From: an uncultured Sulfitobacter sp.
GTDB lineage: Bacteria > Pseudomonadota > Alphaproteobacteria > Rhodobacterales > Rhodobacteraceae
Direction: 5' to 3'
Length of the DNA: 64,000 nt
NCBI RefSeq assembly: GCF_947502895.1
Contig: NZ_CANNBM010000001.1
Location: 1,116,001 to 1,180,000 of the forward strand
Shown here: positions 26,513-34,495 of the stretch, piece after piece
How positions within the stretch are numbered: the stretch's first letter is position 1
Layout of the letters: each line of letters starts with the position of its first letter
Translations under genes and position numbers: made by a program
The notes under the pieces: model-generated
What the model saw: only the letters and a program-made list of their open reading frames with translations
Told to the model about the DNA's origin: nothing
Databases searched by the model: none

Positions 26513-27480
26513 TCAGCCAATGCTTCCTCGCGGATCGCAGGAACATCTGCCGCTGGCGTCAACAACGCTTTTTCAGGAATGGTTAGCGTCTCAAACCCTG
26601 CTGGCAGACCGCCGCTCGGGGTTACAGCAGGATACATCCAGTTGGTTGTGGGCAGGATCGTCTGGGCCGCATCCGACACCATAAAGTTCAAAAATGTCTC
26701 TGCCAGTTCAGGTTGGTCTGTTCCCGCAAGAACACCCGCAACCTCGATCTGCATATAGTGACCCTCATCAAACTCTGCCGCAGCCTTACTGTCGTCCTCT
26801 TCCGCGATCAGATGATAGGCTGGCGAGGTCGTGTAGCTCAGCACCATGTCGGCCTCGCCCTCCAGAAACAGGCCATAGGCCTCGGACCAGCCTTTGGTCA
26901 CTGTCACGACGTTATCTGCCATCGCTTCCCAGATCGCCGGCGCTTCCTCGCCATAAGCGGCTTTGACCCACATCAGCAGGCCCAATCCAGGAGTAGAGGA
27001 ACGTGGGTCCTGAATGACGATCTTCAGATCACTTGCGCCCAACTCTTTGAAATTCGCAGGCGGCGTCAGATCCTTGTTATGCACAAAGGCGAAATAGCCC
27101 CAGTCATATGGCGCAAAAACCGCATCATCCCATGCAATCGGCAGCGCATATTCCGCACTTACAGCCGTTTCCGTGAACAGCCCCGTTTCCTTGGCCGCAG
27201 CGATCAGGGAGGTATCCAACCCCATCACAACATCAGCGTCCGAGCGTGCGCCCTCCAGCTTGAGCCGCGCCAGCAACGCCGCCCCGTCGCCAAGACCCAC
27301 AAGGTTGAGATCACAGCCGCAGGTTTCCTCAAACGCTTTTTCAATCGCAGGACCAGGACCCCAATCGCTTACAAAGCTGTCATAAGTATAAACCACCAAC
27401 TCCGGCGTATCGGCCATTGCAGCTGTGGTCAGAAATGTAGTGGCAGTCAGTGTTGCAGTCGCAAACGTGAGATACTTCAT
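26488..27480 (-). CDS. thiB: Thiamine-binding periplasmic protein
   Basis: The 330-residue protein has a signal peptide ending near ATTFLTTAAMA and a type II periplasmic-binding fold with ThiB features: LVVYTYDSFVSDWGPG at the mature start, DLNLVGLGDGAALLARL, DPRSSTPGLGLLMW and LSYTTSPAYH. It captures thiamine (and probably its phosphates) for ThiPQ. The ATG at 27480 has GGAGG upstream; a longer frame begins with a TTG. It is the first gene of the thiBPQ operon, directly behind a TPP riboswitch. Confidence 0.94.
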   Translation of the reverse strand: MKYLTFATATLTATTFLTTAAMADTPELVVYTYDSFVSDWGPGPAIEKAFEETCGCDLNLVGLGDGAALLARLKLEGARSDADVVMGLDTSLIAAAKETGLFTETAVSAEYALPIAWDDAVFAPYDWGYFAFVHNKDLTPPANFKELGASDLKIVIQDPRSSTPGLGLLMWVKAAYGEEAPAIWEAMADNVVTVTKGWSEAYGLFLEGEADMVLSYTTSPAYHLIAEEDDSKAAAEFDEGHYMQIEVAGVLAGTDQPELAETFLNFMVSDAAQTILPTTNWMYPAVTPSGGLPAGFETLTIPEKALLTPAADVPAIREEALAEWLSALSR

Positions 27481-27525
27481 AGCATCCTCCAAATTGCGGC
27501 GCAGAGAGGTGTTGGAAGTATGTCC

Positions 27526-27610
27526 AGACCTTCCCTCCGCCGGTGTTAACCGGTTCAGGTTCTACGGGTCTGTACTGTTGTACATCTCAGCCATTGGCAC
27601 CCCGAGGTAT
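27526..27610 (-). promoter_or_regulatory. TPP riboswitch (THI element)
   Basis: Read on the minus strand, the conserved aptamer blocks are present in order: GGGGTGCC, GGCTGAGA, ACCCGTAGAACCTGAACCGG, TTAACACCGGCG and GAGGGA, closed by an ACCT/AGGT stem. It lies about 45 bases upstream of thiB and should reduce thiBPQ expression when thiamine pyrophosphate is abundant. Confidence 0.97.
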
Positions 27611-27706
27611 CGCAATAGGTAGGAGGGCCGCGTCCCTTTGGCAAGCCAAAAACCCTTGAGACAGCGCGCCTGCGCCGTTAAGGCAGGAAGCAAAGGAGCA
27701 CTCCGC

Positions 27707-29014
27707 ATGTCGATCAACAGCTTTGGCCATCTTTTCCGCGTGACCACATGGGGCGAAAGCCACGGACCTGCCTTGGGGGCGACCGTTGATGGATGCCCTC
27801 CCGGAGTTCGGATCACGCCTGAAATGATCCAGCACTGGCTGGACAAGCGTAAACCCGGCCAGAACAAATATACCACCCAACGCCGCGAGGCCGACGAGGT
27901 GCGCATTCTGTCCGGTACTTTCGAGGGTGTGACAACAGGCACGCCAATTCAGTTGATGATTGAAAACACCGATCAACGGTCAAAAGACTACGGCGATATC
28001 AAAGAGAAATTCCGCCCGGGTCATGCCGACATTACGTATTTCCAGAAATATGGTGTGCGCGACTATCGCGGTGGCGGGCGCTCTTCTGCCCGTGAAACAG
28101 CCAGCCGCGTGGCAGCAGGCGGGCTGGCCCGTGAAGCGATCAAAGCGATTGCACCGAACGTCGAAATCACGGGCTACATGGTGCAAATGGGCCCACACCA
28201 GATTAACCGTGATGCCTTTGACTGGGAGCAGATCGAGCAAAACCCGTTCTGGGTGCCAGACGCACAGGCGGCAACCGATTGGGCCACCTATCTGGACGGC
28301 CTGCGCAAATCAGGCTCCTCCGTCGGCGCAATCATCGAAGTCACTGCGCGCGGCGTGCCCGCAGGCGTTGGCGCACCAGTCTACGGTAAACTCGACACCG
28401 ATCTGGCAGCCGCCATGATGAGCATCAATGCCGTCAAAGGCGTGGAAATCGGCGAAGGTATGTCAGCCGCCATGCTGACAGGCGAATTGAACGCAGACGA
28501 GATTTTCATGGGTGATGACATTGTTGAGATTGTACTTGTTGGCGCACACATCACTGAAAAGCTAGTGATGTTACCTGCTAGTAACGGCCAGATCGAACGT
28601 TGGTTCAACCTCGATGACCTCGACTACGCCGCCGAAGTCTCAGGCGGCGTCATGATGCATCTTGCACGAAATAAACTATCCAGGAGAGAAATTCCAAACA
28701 CCGATTTGCCAATCGTCACTCCCGCAGGACCGCGCTATTCCTCCAATCACGCGGGCGGCATCCTTGGCGGGATCAGCACAGGACAGGACATTGTTGTGCG
28801 GTTTGCCGTCAAGCCTACGTCCTCCATCCTGACAACGCGCAAGACGATCACCAAATCCGGCGAGGAAACCGAGATCATCACCAAAGGCCGTCACGACCCT
28901 TGTGTGGGCATCCGTGCGGTTCCTGTAGGCGAGGCGATGATGGCATGTGTGATCCTGGACCACCTGTTGCTACACCGCGGTCAGATTGGTGAAAATCGCG
29001 GTGTCATTGGCTAA
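27707..29014 (+). CDS. aroC: Chorismate synthase with a ~72-residue internal insertion
   Basis: AroC converts 5-enolpyruvylshikimate-3-phosphate to chorismate using reduced FMN. Family motifs are intact: SFGHLFRVTTWGESHG, GRSSARETASRVAAG, SNHAGGILGGISTGQ, KPTSSI and RHDPCVGIRAVPVGEA. The ATG at 27707 has AAAGGAG upstream. At 435 residues the protein is about 70 longer than the usual 360-370. The extra part is residues about 270-341, between NADEIFMGD and GPRYSSNHAGG, which normally join directly. Its codons (CTA, AGG, AGA, GTA) and lower GC differ from the flanks. The insertion keeps the frame and falls in a surface-loop region, so the enzyme may remain active, which would be needed for aromatic amino-acid synthesis. 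Confidence 0.93.
   Translation: MSINSFGHLFRVTTWGESHGPALGATVDGCPPGVRITPEMIQHWLDKRKPGQNKYTTQRREADEVRILSGTFEGVTTGTPIQLMIENTDQRSKDYGDIKEKFRPGHADITYFQKYGVRDYRGGGRSSARETASRVAAGGLAREAIKAIAPNVEITGYMVQMGPHQINRDAFDWEQIEQNPFWVPDAQAATDWATYLDGLRKSGSSVGAIIEVTARGVPAGVGAPVYGKLDTDLAAAMMSINAVKGVEIGEGMSAAMLTGELNADEIFMGDDIVEIVLVGAHITEKLVMLPASNGQIERWFNLDDLDYAAEVSGGVMMHLARNKLSRREIPNTDLPIVTPAGPRYSSNHAGGILGGISTGQDIVVRFAVKPTSSILTTRKTITKSGEETEIITKGRHDPCVGIRAVPVGEAMMACVILDHLLLHRGQIGENRGVIG
28514..28729 (+). other. In-frame insertion within aroC
   Basis: About 216 bp, boundaries judged from the conserved flanking motifs. It encodes DIVEIVLVGAHITEKLVM... to ...NTDLPIVTPAG. It contains two 8-bp hairpins, ACATCACT/AGTGATGT (28548-28571) and ACGCCGCC/GGCGGCGT (28626-28650), and a small GTTAC/GTAAC one. 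Codon use and GC differ from the rest of aroC. I do not recognise the peptide; it is too short for an intein with an endonuclease. Confidence 0.65.
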
Positions 29015-29090
29015 CCCGACAACGGTTCTTCAAGAATTTGCCACCACATCAGATGCTTGATCTTTACCGCTTCAAGGCGCAAAGAAAGGC

Positions 29091-30068
29091 ATGGCGCATG
29101 ATTTAACCCAGAACAGGCCGGGCACGGCAATCGCGCTTCGGTTGATTTCAATCTTTCTGTTTATGGTCATGGCTGCCCTGATCAAGAGTGCGTCACAGAC
29201 TGTTCCGCCTGTCCAAGCGGTTTTCTTCCGCTCGTTTTTTGCCTTTCCCATTATTCTACTCTGGCTCTGGCAGCAGCATGATCTGCGCACAGGTCTGATC
29301 CCGCAAAACCTGATGGGCCATGTCTGGCGCGGACTGTTCGGAACCACCGCAATGGTGCTGACATTTGGCGGGCTCGGGCTGTTGCCGTTGCCCGAAGTCA
29401 CCGCCATCGGTTACGCCACGCCTATGTTCACCGTCCTTTTCGCTGCCCTATTTCTGGGAGAGCGTATAAGGCTTTTCCGCCTGTCGGCTGTTGCATTGGG
29501 GTTGGTCGGCGTAATGATCGTAATGGCGCCCCGCCTTTCACTGGACAGCAACAGCGTGACCACCCTCGCAACCCTCGGCGCGCTGATGGTGCTGGCTGCT
29601 TCAATACTCAGAGCATTGGTGCAAATTCATGTGCGCCGTCTGGTTCAGACCGAACACACCGCCGCGATTGTGTTCTACTTTTCGCTCACGGCCAGTTGCC
29701 TGTCCCTCATGACATACCCCTTGGGCGAATGGACCGGATGGGCGCCCCTCGATTGGGTCATGCCGGGCTGGAAAGTCGCAGGATTAATGATCGCCGCTGG
29801 ACTTGTCGGAGGTGTTGCGCAGATTCTGGTCACCACATCGCTGCGCTTTGGGGCTGCCTCTACCCTCGCCCCGTTTGACTATTCGTCCATGATCTTTGCC
29901 AGCCTCATCGGCTGGATCGTTTTCGGAGAGCTGCCGACTTCTGCAATCATCACCGGTGCTGCCCTTGTGATCGCAGGGGGCGTTTTGATTATCTGGCGCG
30001 AACGGCAATTGGGACTGGACAGAAGCAAAGCAAAGGCCAGTATCCCACCCCAAGGCAGCCCTGGCTAA
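29091..30068 (+). CDS. DMT-superfamily (EamA) transporter
   Basis: The 325-residue protein has ten predicted membrane helices arranged as two EamA repeats (about residues 10-145 and 155-295), for example LISIFLFMVMAALIKSAS, EVTAIGYATPMFTVLFAALF and DYSSMIFASLIGWIVFGELP. Members export or import metabolites such as amino acids or nucleotide precursors; no substrate can be read from the sequence. It lies 76 bases after aroC and 23 before cobO on the same strand, possibly read through together. Confidence 0.9.
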   Translation: MAHDLTQNRPGTAIALRLISIFLFMVMAALIKSASQTVPPVQAVFFRSFFAFPIILLWLWQQHDLRTGLIPQNLMGHVWRGLFGTTAMVLTFGGLGLLPLPEVTAIGYATPMFTVLFAALFLGERIRLFRLSAVALGLVGVMIVMAPRLSLDSNSVTTLATLGALMVLAASILRALVQIHVRRLVQTEHTAAIVFYFSLTASCLSLMTYPLGEWTGWAPLDWVMPGWKVAGLMIAAGLVGGVAQILVTTSLRFGAASTLAPFDYSSMIFASLIGWIVFGELPTSAIITGAALVIAGGVLIIWRERQLGLDRSKAKASIPPQGSPG

Positions 30069-30091
30069 CACCCTCATTAGAAAGCACTCCC

Positions 30092-30691
30092 ATGACAGAC
30101 GACACCGACCACAAAAAACAGATGCAGGAAGTACAGGCCAAGCAGCGCGCACGCGTGGCTGATCTGAAAGACCCCGAAAAGAGTCTGGTGCTTGTCCATA
30201 CCGGCAACGGCAAGGGCAAATCCTCATCCGCCTTCGGCGTGATCATCCGCGCATTGGGCTGGAAGCAGAAAGTTGGCGTGGTCCAGTTTATCAAGGGCAA
30301 GTGGATCACCGGAGAGCGCCAGTTCTTTGACCGTTTGGGCGAAGTGACATGGCACACCATGGGCGAAGGGTTCACATGGGACACGCAAGACAAAGACCGC
30401 GACATCGCCGCCGCGGAGGCCGCATTCGCCAAAGGCCGTCAAATGATGGAGAGTGGTGACTATGACCTGATCGTCATGGACGAAATCAACATCGCCCTGC
30501 GCTATGATTATCTTGACGTGGCGAATGTAATCGCTGGCCTAGAAGCACGCGACAAACGTACAGGTGTGATTCTGACAGGCCGCGATGCCAAGCCCGAATT
30601 GTGCGACTATGCCGATCTGGTTTCGGAGATGACCGAGATAAAACATCCCTTCAAATCAGGGATCAAAGCCCAGCGCGGTGTTGATTTCTAG
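30092..30691 (+). CDS. cobO: Corrinoid adenosyltransferase (cob(I)yrinic acid a,c-diamide)
   Basis: CobO transfers the adenosyl group of ATP to cobalt in corrinoids, on the route to adenosylcobalamin. The 199-residue product has the CobO/BtuR P-loop HTGNGKGKSSSAFG (about residues 36-49), a helical N-terminal extension, and the conserved FIKGKWITGERQFF, DLIVMDEINIALRYDYL and LTGRDAKPEL segments. The start ATG is followed by a charged leader common in this family. It sits alone here, away from other cobalamin genes, and no cobalamin riboswitch is visible upstream. Confidence 0.94.
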   Translation: MTDDTDHKKQMQEVQAKQRARVADLKDPEKSLVLVHTGNGKGKSSSAFGVIIRALGWKQKVGVVQFIKGKWITGERQFFDRLGEVTWHTMGEGFTWDTQDKDRDIAAAEAAFAKGRQMMESGDYDLIVMDEINIALRYDYLDVANVIAGLEARDKRTGVILTGRDAKPELCDYADLVSEMTEIKHPFKSGIKAQRGVDF

Positions 30692-30813
30692 GAAGGCATA
30701 CTCCCGCGTATGTTGATAATTTTCGCGAAGCCTAACTCCCGTGCTAGCCTGCAAGCCTAGACAGGGCGAATCGTCCCACCAGAGGGCAGCCCGTCCAATA
30801 GTGGAGGATTGAT

Positions 30814-31761
30814 ATGACTTTGAAGAAAATAGCAGGGCTTTGTCTTGGCTTGACCCTTGGTGCGGGTGCGGCATTCGCCGAATGCACCTCGACCAGCCAA
30901 TGGGGTCCGGAAGATACGCTCGGCTCGGCCAACCTTGTGACGCCGGATCGCACGATGCAAGCAGCCAAGCTGATCAAGCAGGGCAAATCCATGCCGCTGG
31001 GCATTGCCATCGGACCAAACACGCCAGCGTTCCCGCCCCGCTCGCTCAGCTTGCAGGTGGTGCAGCCTAACCAGCAAGGCGGGCAGAAACTGTCGGGCTT
31101 TGGCTATGAGGGCAACTATAACGACGACATCTTGCAAACATGGATCGGCATCGGATCACAGCTGGATGGTCTGGGCCACCTCGGAGAAGGCGGTCACTAT
31201 TACAACTGTCTGGACGAGAAAGAGATCAGCGCAATCACCGGACTGACAAAACTGGGCACCCATGCCGTGCCACCACTGGTGGGCCGTGCCGTTATACTGG
31301 ACATGGCAGCGCATGCGGGTGTGGATGTGATGCCAGCAGGTGCCCACTTCGGCGAGACCGAGATAAAGGAAGCCGCAGAGGCCCAAGGTGTAACCATGGG
31401 TGAAGGCGATATCATTCTGTTCCATACAGGGTGGACCGAAGGCATGCTGGAAAGCGACCCGACGGCTTGGGGCAGCTCCGAGCCAGGTCTCAACAACGAA
31501 GGGGCCGTCTATCTCGCGTCTCTTAACCCGATGGCCGTTGGTGCAGACACATGGGGGCTAGAGCCGATCCCTGCGCCCGAAGGGGACAAGGTGTTCTATG
31601 GCCACGTCACTTTGCTCAAAGAAAACGGCATCTATATTCTAGAGACAATGAATGTAGGACCACTGCTGCGCGAAGGTGTGAACGAATTTATGTTCGTTCT
31701 GGGCCAGCCACGCATTGTTGGCACTGTACAAGCAATGATCAATCCGGTGGCGCTGTACTAA
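30814..31761 (+). CDS. Exported cyclase/kynurenine formamidase-like metal hydrolase
   Basis: The 315-residue protein has a signal peptide (cleavage near GAGAAFA-E, residue 22) followed by a cyclase-family (PF04199) domain. This family includes kynurenine formamidase and isatin hydrolase. The metal-site region reads LDGLGHLGEGGHYYNC, the variant of longer members, instead of the HxGTHxDxPxH of KynB. Further conserved parts are VILDMAAHAGVDVMPAGAHF, GDIILFHTGWTEG and VFYGHVTLLKENGIYILE. It would hydrolyse an amide or cyclic amide in the periplasm; the substrate is unknown. GGAGG precedes the start. Confidence 0.82.
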   Translation: MTLKKIAGLCLGLTLGAGAAFAECTSTSQWGPEDTLGSANLVTPDRTMQAAKLIKQGKSMPLGIAIGPNTPAFPPRSLSLQVVQPNQQGGQKLSGFGYEGNYNDDILQTWIGIGSQLDGLGHLGEGGHYYNCLDEKEISAITGLTKLGTHAVPPLVGRAVILDMAAHAGVDVMPAGAHFGETEIKEAAEAQGVTMGEGDIILFHTGWTEGMLESDPTAWGSSEPGLNNEGAVYLASLNPMAVGADTWGLEPIPAPEGDKVFYGHVTLLKENGIYILETMNVGPLLREGVNEFMFVLGQPRIVGTVQAMINPVALY

Positions 31762-31788
31762 ACGCTTATGCACTGAACCCGATGGTTT

Positions 31789-31842
31789 GCGGGGCCTTCG
31801 GCCCCGCCACGCCACCAGCCCGCGCTGCGCGCGGGCTGGTGG
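31789..31842. terminator. Two strong hairpins between convergent genes
   Basis: GCGGGGCC-TTC-GGCCCCGC-type hairpin (31789-31807) and a perfect 14-bp stem CCACCAGCCCGCGC / GCGCGGGCTGGTGG with a 3-nt loop (31812-31842). They lie between the convergent cyclase and ilvE genes and probably stop transcription from both sides, although neither has a clear U-tract. Confidence 0.6.
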
Positions 31843-31858
31843 CCCCAAGTGTCACAAA

Positions 31859-32728
31859 TCAGCTGCGCACCAGCTTCTCGTAGCTTTCTGCGATGTCACG
31901 GGTCAGCGCCCCGACTTCGAAATGGTAGTCACCGATCTGACCAACAGGCGTGACCTCAGCAGCTGTACCCGTCAACCAACACTGCTCGAAACCTTCCAGC
32001 TCTTCGGGCATGATATGACGCTCGTGCACGGTGATACCGCGCTCGCGCAGCATCCCGATCACCGTTTGCCGTGTGATGCCGTTGAGAAAGCAGTCGGGAT
32101 CGGGCGTATGCACTTCGCCATTCTTGACGAAGAAGATGTTGGCACCCGTCGCCTCGGCCACATAGCCGCGATAGTCATACATCATCGCGTCGGAGCACCC
32201 TTTGGCCTCGGCCGCATGCTTTGACATGGTGCAGATCATGTACAACCCTGCCGCCTTGGCATGACTGGGGATCGTTTCAGGCGAGGGGCGCTTCCACTTG
32301 GAAATGTCGAGCTTGGCACCCTTCATTTTGGCGTCCCCATAATAGGCACCCCATTCCCATGCAGCGATGGCCACGCGCACAGGGTTCTTTTGTGAAGCTA
32401 CGCCCATATCTTCGCCCGCGCCACGCCAGGCAATCGCCCGCACATAGGCGTCTTTCAGACCCGATGCTGCCAGCACTTCGGCTTTGGCGGCCTCAAGCTG
32501 ATCCACGCTATAGGGGATTTCAAAATCAATCATCTGCGCCGAGCGATGCAACCGCTCTGAATGCTCACGGCTTTTGAAGATCTTGCCATTATAGGCCCGC
32601 TCACCCTCAAATACCGAAGAGGCATAGTGCATTGCATGGGTCAGGATATGTACATTTGCCTCCCGCCAAGGAGTCATTGTCCCGTCCATCCAGATGTGCC
32701 CATCACGGTCATCATATCCGCCAGCCAT
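31859..32728 (-). CDS. ilvE: Branched-chain amino-acid aminotransferase
   Basis: IlvE transaminates the keto acids of leucine, isoleucine and valine. The 289-residue class IV PLP enzyme has IWMDGTMTPWREANVHILTH at the start, ASSVFEGERAY, the PLP-lysine region CTMSKHAAEAKG, and the cofactor-binding VAEATGANIFFVKNG and TGTAAEVTPVGQI. GGAAGGAAA lies upstream of the ATG. It diverges from petP, a gene order I recall as common in Rhodobacteraceae. Confidence 0.95.
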   Translation of the reverse strand: MAGGYDDRDGHIWMDGTMTPWREANVHILTHAMHYASSVFEGERAYNGKIFKSREHSERLHRSAQMIDFEIPYSVDQLEAAKAEVLAASGLKDAYVRAIAWRGAGEDMGVASQKNPVRVAIAAWEWGAYYGDAKMKGAKLDISKWKRPSPETIPSHAKAAGLYMICTMSKHAAEAKGCSDAMMYDYRGYVAEATGANIFFVKNGEVHTPDPDCFLNGITRQTVIGMLRERGITVHERHIMPEELEGFEQCWLTGTAAEVTPVGQIGDYHFEVGALTRDIAESYEKLVRS

Positions 32729-32765
32729 TGTATTTCCTTCCCGAAACGTGATTATTTTTCACATA

Positions 32766-32804
32766 TTGCGTATGATGATGCAGTATCGACATATAGTTAC
32801 GCAA
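32766..32804. promoter_or_regulatory. Inverted repeat between ilvE and petP
   Basis: TTGCGTA (32766-32772) and TACGCAA (32798-32804) form a perfect 7-bp dyad with 25-bp spacing in the 163-bp divergent region. It could bind PetP or another dimeric regulator; the long spacing makes this uncertain. Confidence 0.28.
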
Positions 32805-32891
32805 AACCTGTTGCTGCGTAGCCTTTCGGGGTTGGAGTGTCAACAACACTGACATAAACTGGGCGCTGAAAATACCCTCGGGAGACTCTGC

Positions 32892-33401
32892 ATGGACAGG
32901 CGCACATCCGCCCCCTCCACCGGCGAAGCATTGCTGTTTCTGACCGATGAACAGCTGCGACAAGGGATCGAGGCGATGTTCTTTGCCTATCGTGGTTTTA
33001 CCGCCGATCCAGACCGTATTCTGGCCGATATGGCGTACGGGCGGGCGCACCACCGTGCCATCCACTTTATCGGGCGTGCGCCCAGCACAACCGTGAACAA
33101 CCTGCTCAACATCCTCGGGGTCACAAAGCAGTCGCTGAACCGTGTATTGCGCACCCTGATTACCGATGGTCTGGTAGAAAGCAGGGTAGGCCGCATGGAC
33201 AAGCGCGAGCGGCACCTCACACTGACACAGGCAGGACGCACTTTGGAACAAACCTTATCGGATGCCCAACGCGCGCGGATGCGCGCCGCATACCGCGAGG
33301 CAGGGCCAGAGGCGGTCGCAGGCTTTCGGACTGTGCTGGAAGCGATGATGGATACCGAAATGCGCAACAGCTATACACGCCTGAAGGATACCGCATCATG
33401 A
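32892..33401 (+). CDS. petP: MarR-type regulator PetP
   Basis: The 169-residue winged-helix protein has VTKQSLNRVLRTLITDGLVES as its recognition region and VGRMDKRERHLTLTQAG as the wing. It is followed by petR with a four-base overlap and precedes xseB-ispA-dxs. In Rhodobacter capsulatus, petP and petR are needed for petABC (bc1 complex) expression. Here the pair lies about 11 kb from petABC. Assignment rests on size, partner gene and order; a generic MarR regulator is the alternative. The upstream leader is good (CGGGAGACTCTGC before the ATG). Confidence 0.75.
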   Translation: MDRRTSAPSTGEALLFLTDEQLRQGIEAMFFAYRGFTADPDRILADMAYGRAHHRAIHFIGRAPSTTVNNLLNILGVTKQSLNRVLRTLITDGLVESRVGRMDKRERHLTLTQAGRTLEQTLSDAQRARMRAAYREAGPEAVAGFRTVLEAMMDTEMRNSYTRLKDTAS

Positions 33402-34099
33402 GCGCACCAGACGCCCACCTGTTGATCGTAGACGATGACGAACGTATTCGCATGCTTTTACAGAAATTCCTGATGCGCCACGGGTTTCTGGTAACAGCCG
33501 CCCGCGATGCCGCTCATGCCAGGCGGGTTTTGTCAGGGTTGGAATTCGATATGATTATCCTCGATGTGATGATGCCCGGTGAGGATGGTCTGACCCTGAC
33601 ACGCGCCCTGCGTGAAACGATGACAACGCCCATCCTACTACTGACCGCCAAAGGCGAGACAGACAACCGCATCGAGGGGCTGGAGGCGGGGGCGGACGAC
33701 TACCTCGCCAAACCGTTCGAGCCCAAGGAGCTGTTATTGCGCATCAACGCCATCTTGCGCCGCGTACCAGATGCCCCCGCCGAAGATACAGCACCGAAAG
33801 TGCTGAGCCTTGGTCCTATCCGCTATGATATGGAAAGGGGCGAGATGTGGCAGGGCGAAGAGCTGGTCCGTCTGACGGCCACCGAAGTACATTTGATGAA
33901 GATATTCTCGGCCAGACCGGGCGAGGCATTGAGCCGCTCGAAGCTGGTAGAAGAGTTGGGCCGCGACCGAGGCCAAGCGCAAGAGCGCGCTGTCGACGTG
34001 CAGATCACCCGCCTGCGCCGCAAAATCGAAGCCGACCCCAAGCAACCGCGCTACCTGCAAACGGTGCGCGGTGCAGGCTATATGTTGGCACCTGATTGA
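33398..34099 (+). CDS. petR: OmpR-type response regulator PetR
   Basis: The 233-residue protein has a receiver domain (about 7-120) with acidic pocket D12/D13, phosphoacceptor D56 in IILDVMMPG, T83 and K105, and a C-terminal OmpR winged helix (about 135-230) with LTATEVHLMKIF and VDVQITRLRRKIE. No histidine kinase gene is adjacent, consistent with PetR, whose activity in Rhodobacter was linked to PetP rather than a cognate kinase. It overlaps petP by four bases. It is expected to activate petABC. Confidence 0.82.
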   Translation: MSAPDAHLLIVDDDERIRMLLQKFLMRHGFLVTAARDAAHARRVLSGLEFDMIILDVMMPGEDGLTLTRALRETMTTPILLLTAKGETDNRIEGLEAGADDYLAKPFEPKELLLRINAILRRVPDAPAEDTAPKVLSLGPIRYDMERGEMWQGEELVRLTATEVHLMKIFSARPGEALSRSKLVEELGRDRGQAQERAVDVQITRLRRKIEADPKQPRYLQTVRGAGYMLAPD

Positions 34100-34109
34100 T
34101 GCAGCCATC

Positions 34110-34175
34110 GGGGGCTAGCCCCCGCTGTCCCTGTCGGGACACCTCCCCCAGAGGATTTATGGCCAGAAAAAATAC
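34110..34175 (+). repeat. Dispersed GC-palindrome/GGCCAGAAAAAATA element, copy 1
   Basis: After the petR stop come the palindrome GGGGGCTAGCCCCC, a TGTCCC-TGTC-GGGACA hairpin, then CCCCCAGAGGATTTATGG and CCAGAAAAAATAC. The same order and core occur at 54401-54465 and, inverted and partial, at 54582-54610. It may terminate petPR transcripts. Confidence 0.75.
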
Positions 34176-34250
34176 TCAATGCTGCAGCGGTGCTGGCCTT
34201 GCTGGAAAGGCACGATTATGGTGGTGCGGATTGAAGTGAAGAGAGACCTT

Positions 34251-34493
34251 ATGACCGATACACCCGTGGACGAGATGAGCTTTGAAGCGGCGATGGCCGA
34301 ACTGGAAACCGTTCTGGGCAAGCTGGAGCGTGGCGATGTAGCACTGGACGAGAGCATTACGCTCTATGAGCGCGGTGCGTTGCTGAAGGCGCGCTGTGAG
34401 GCGAAGCTGAAAGAAGCAGAAGAGAAGGTTGCGGCGATCACGCTGGATGCCGATGGAAACCCTGCCGGTCTGAAGCCTGTAGAAGGGCTGTAG
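34251..34493 (+). CDS. xseB: Exodeoxyribonuclease VII small subunit
   Basis: The 80-residue product has the XseB signature MSFEAAMAELETVLGKLERGDVALDESITLYERG within its first half and an acidic helical C-terminus. It binds several-fold to XseA (encoded elsewhere) to form the single-strand exonuclease. The ATG at 34251 follows GAGAG; the longer frame to 34179 runs into the repeat element and is unlikely. Two bases separate its stop from ispA. Confidence 0.94.
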   Translation: MTDTPVDEMSFEAAMAELETVLGKLERGDVALDESITLYERGALLKARCEAKLKEAEEKVAAITLDADGNPAGLKPVEGL

Positions 34494-34495
34494 CT

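Noticed and set aside
34159..34239. Mini-frame starting MARKN at repeat copy 1
   Set aside because: The residues after ARKN differ between copies, so conservation is at the DNA or RNA level; kept as part of the repeat finding, not as a gene.
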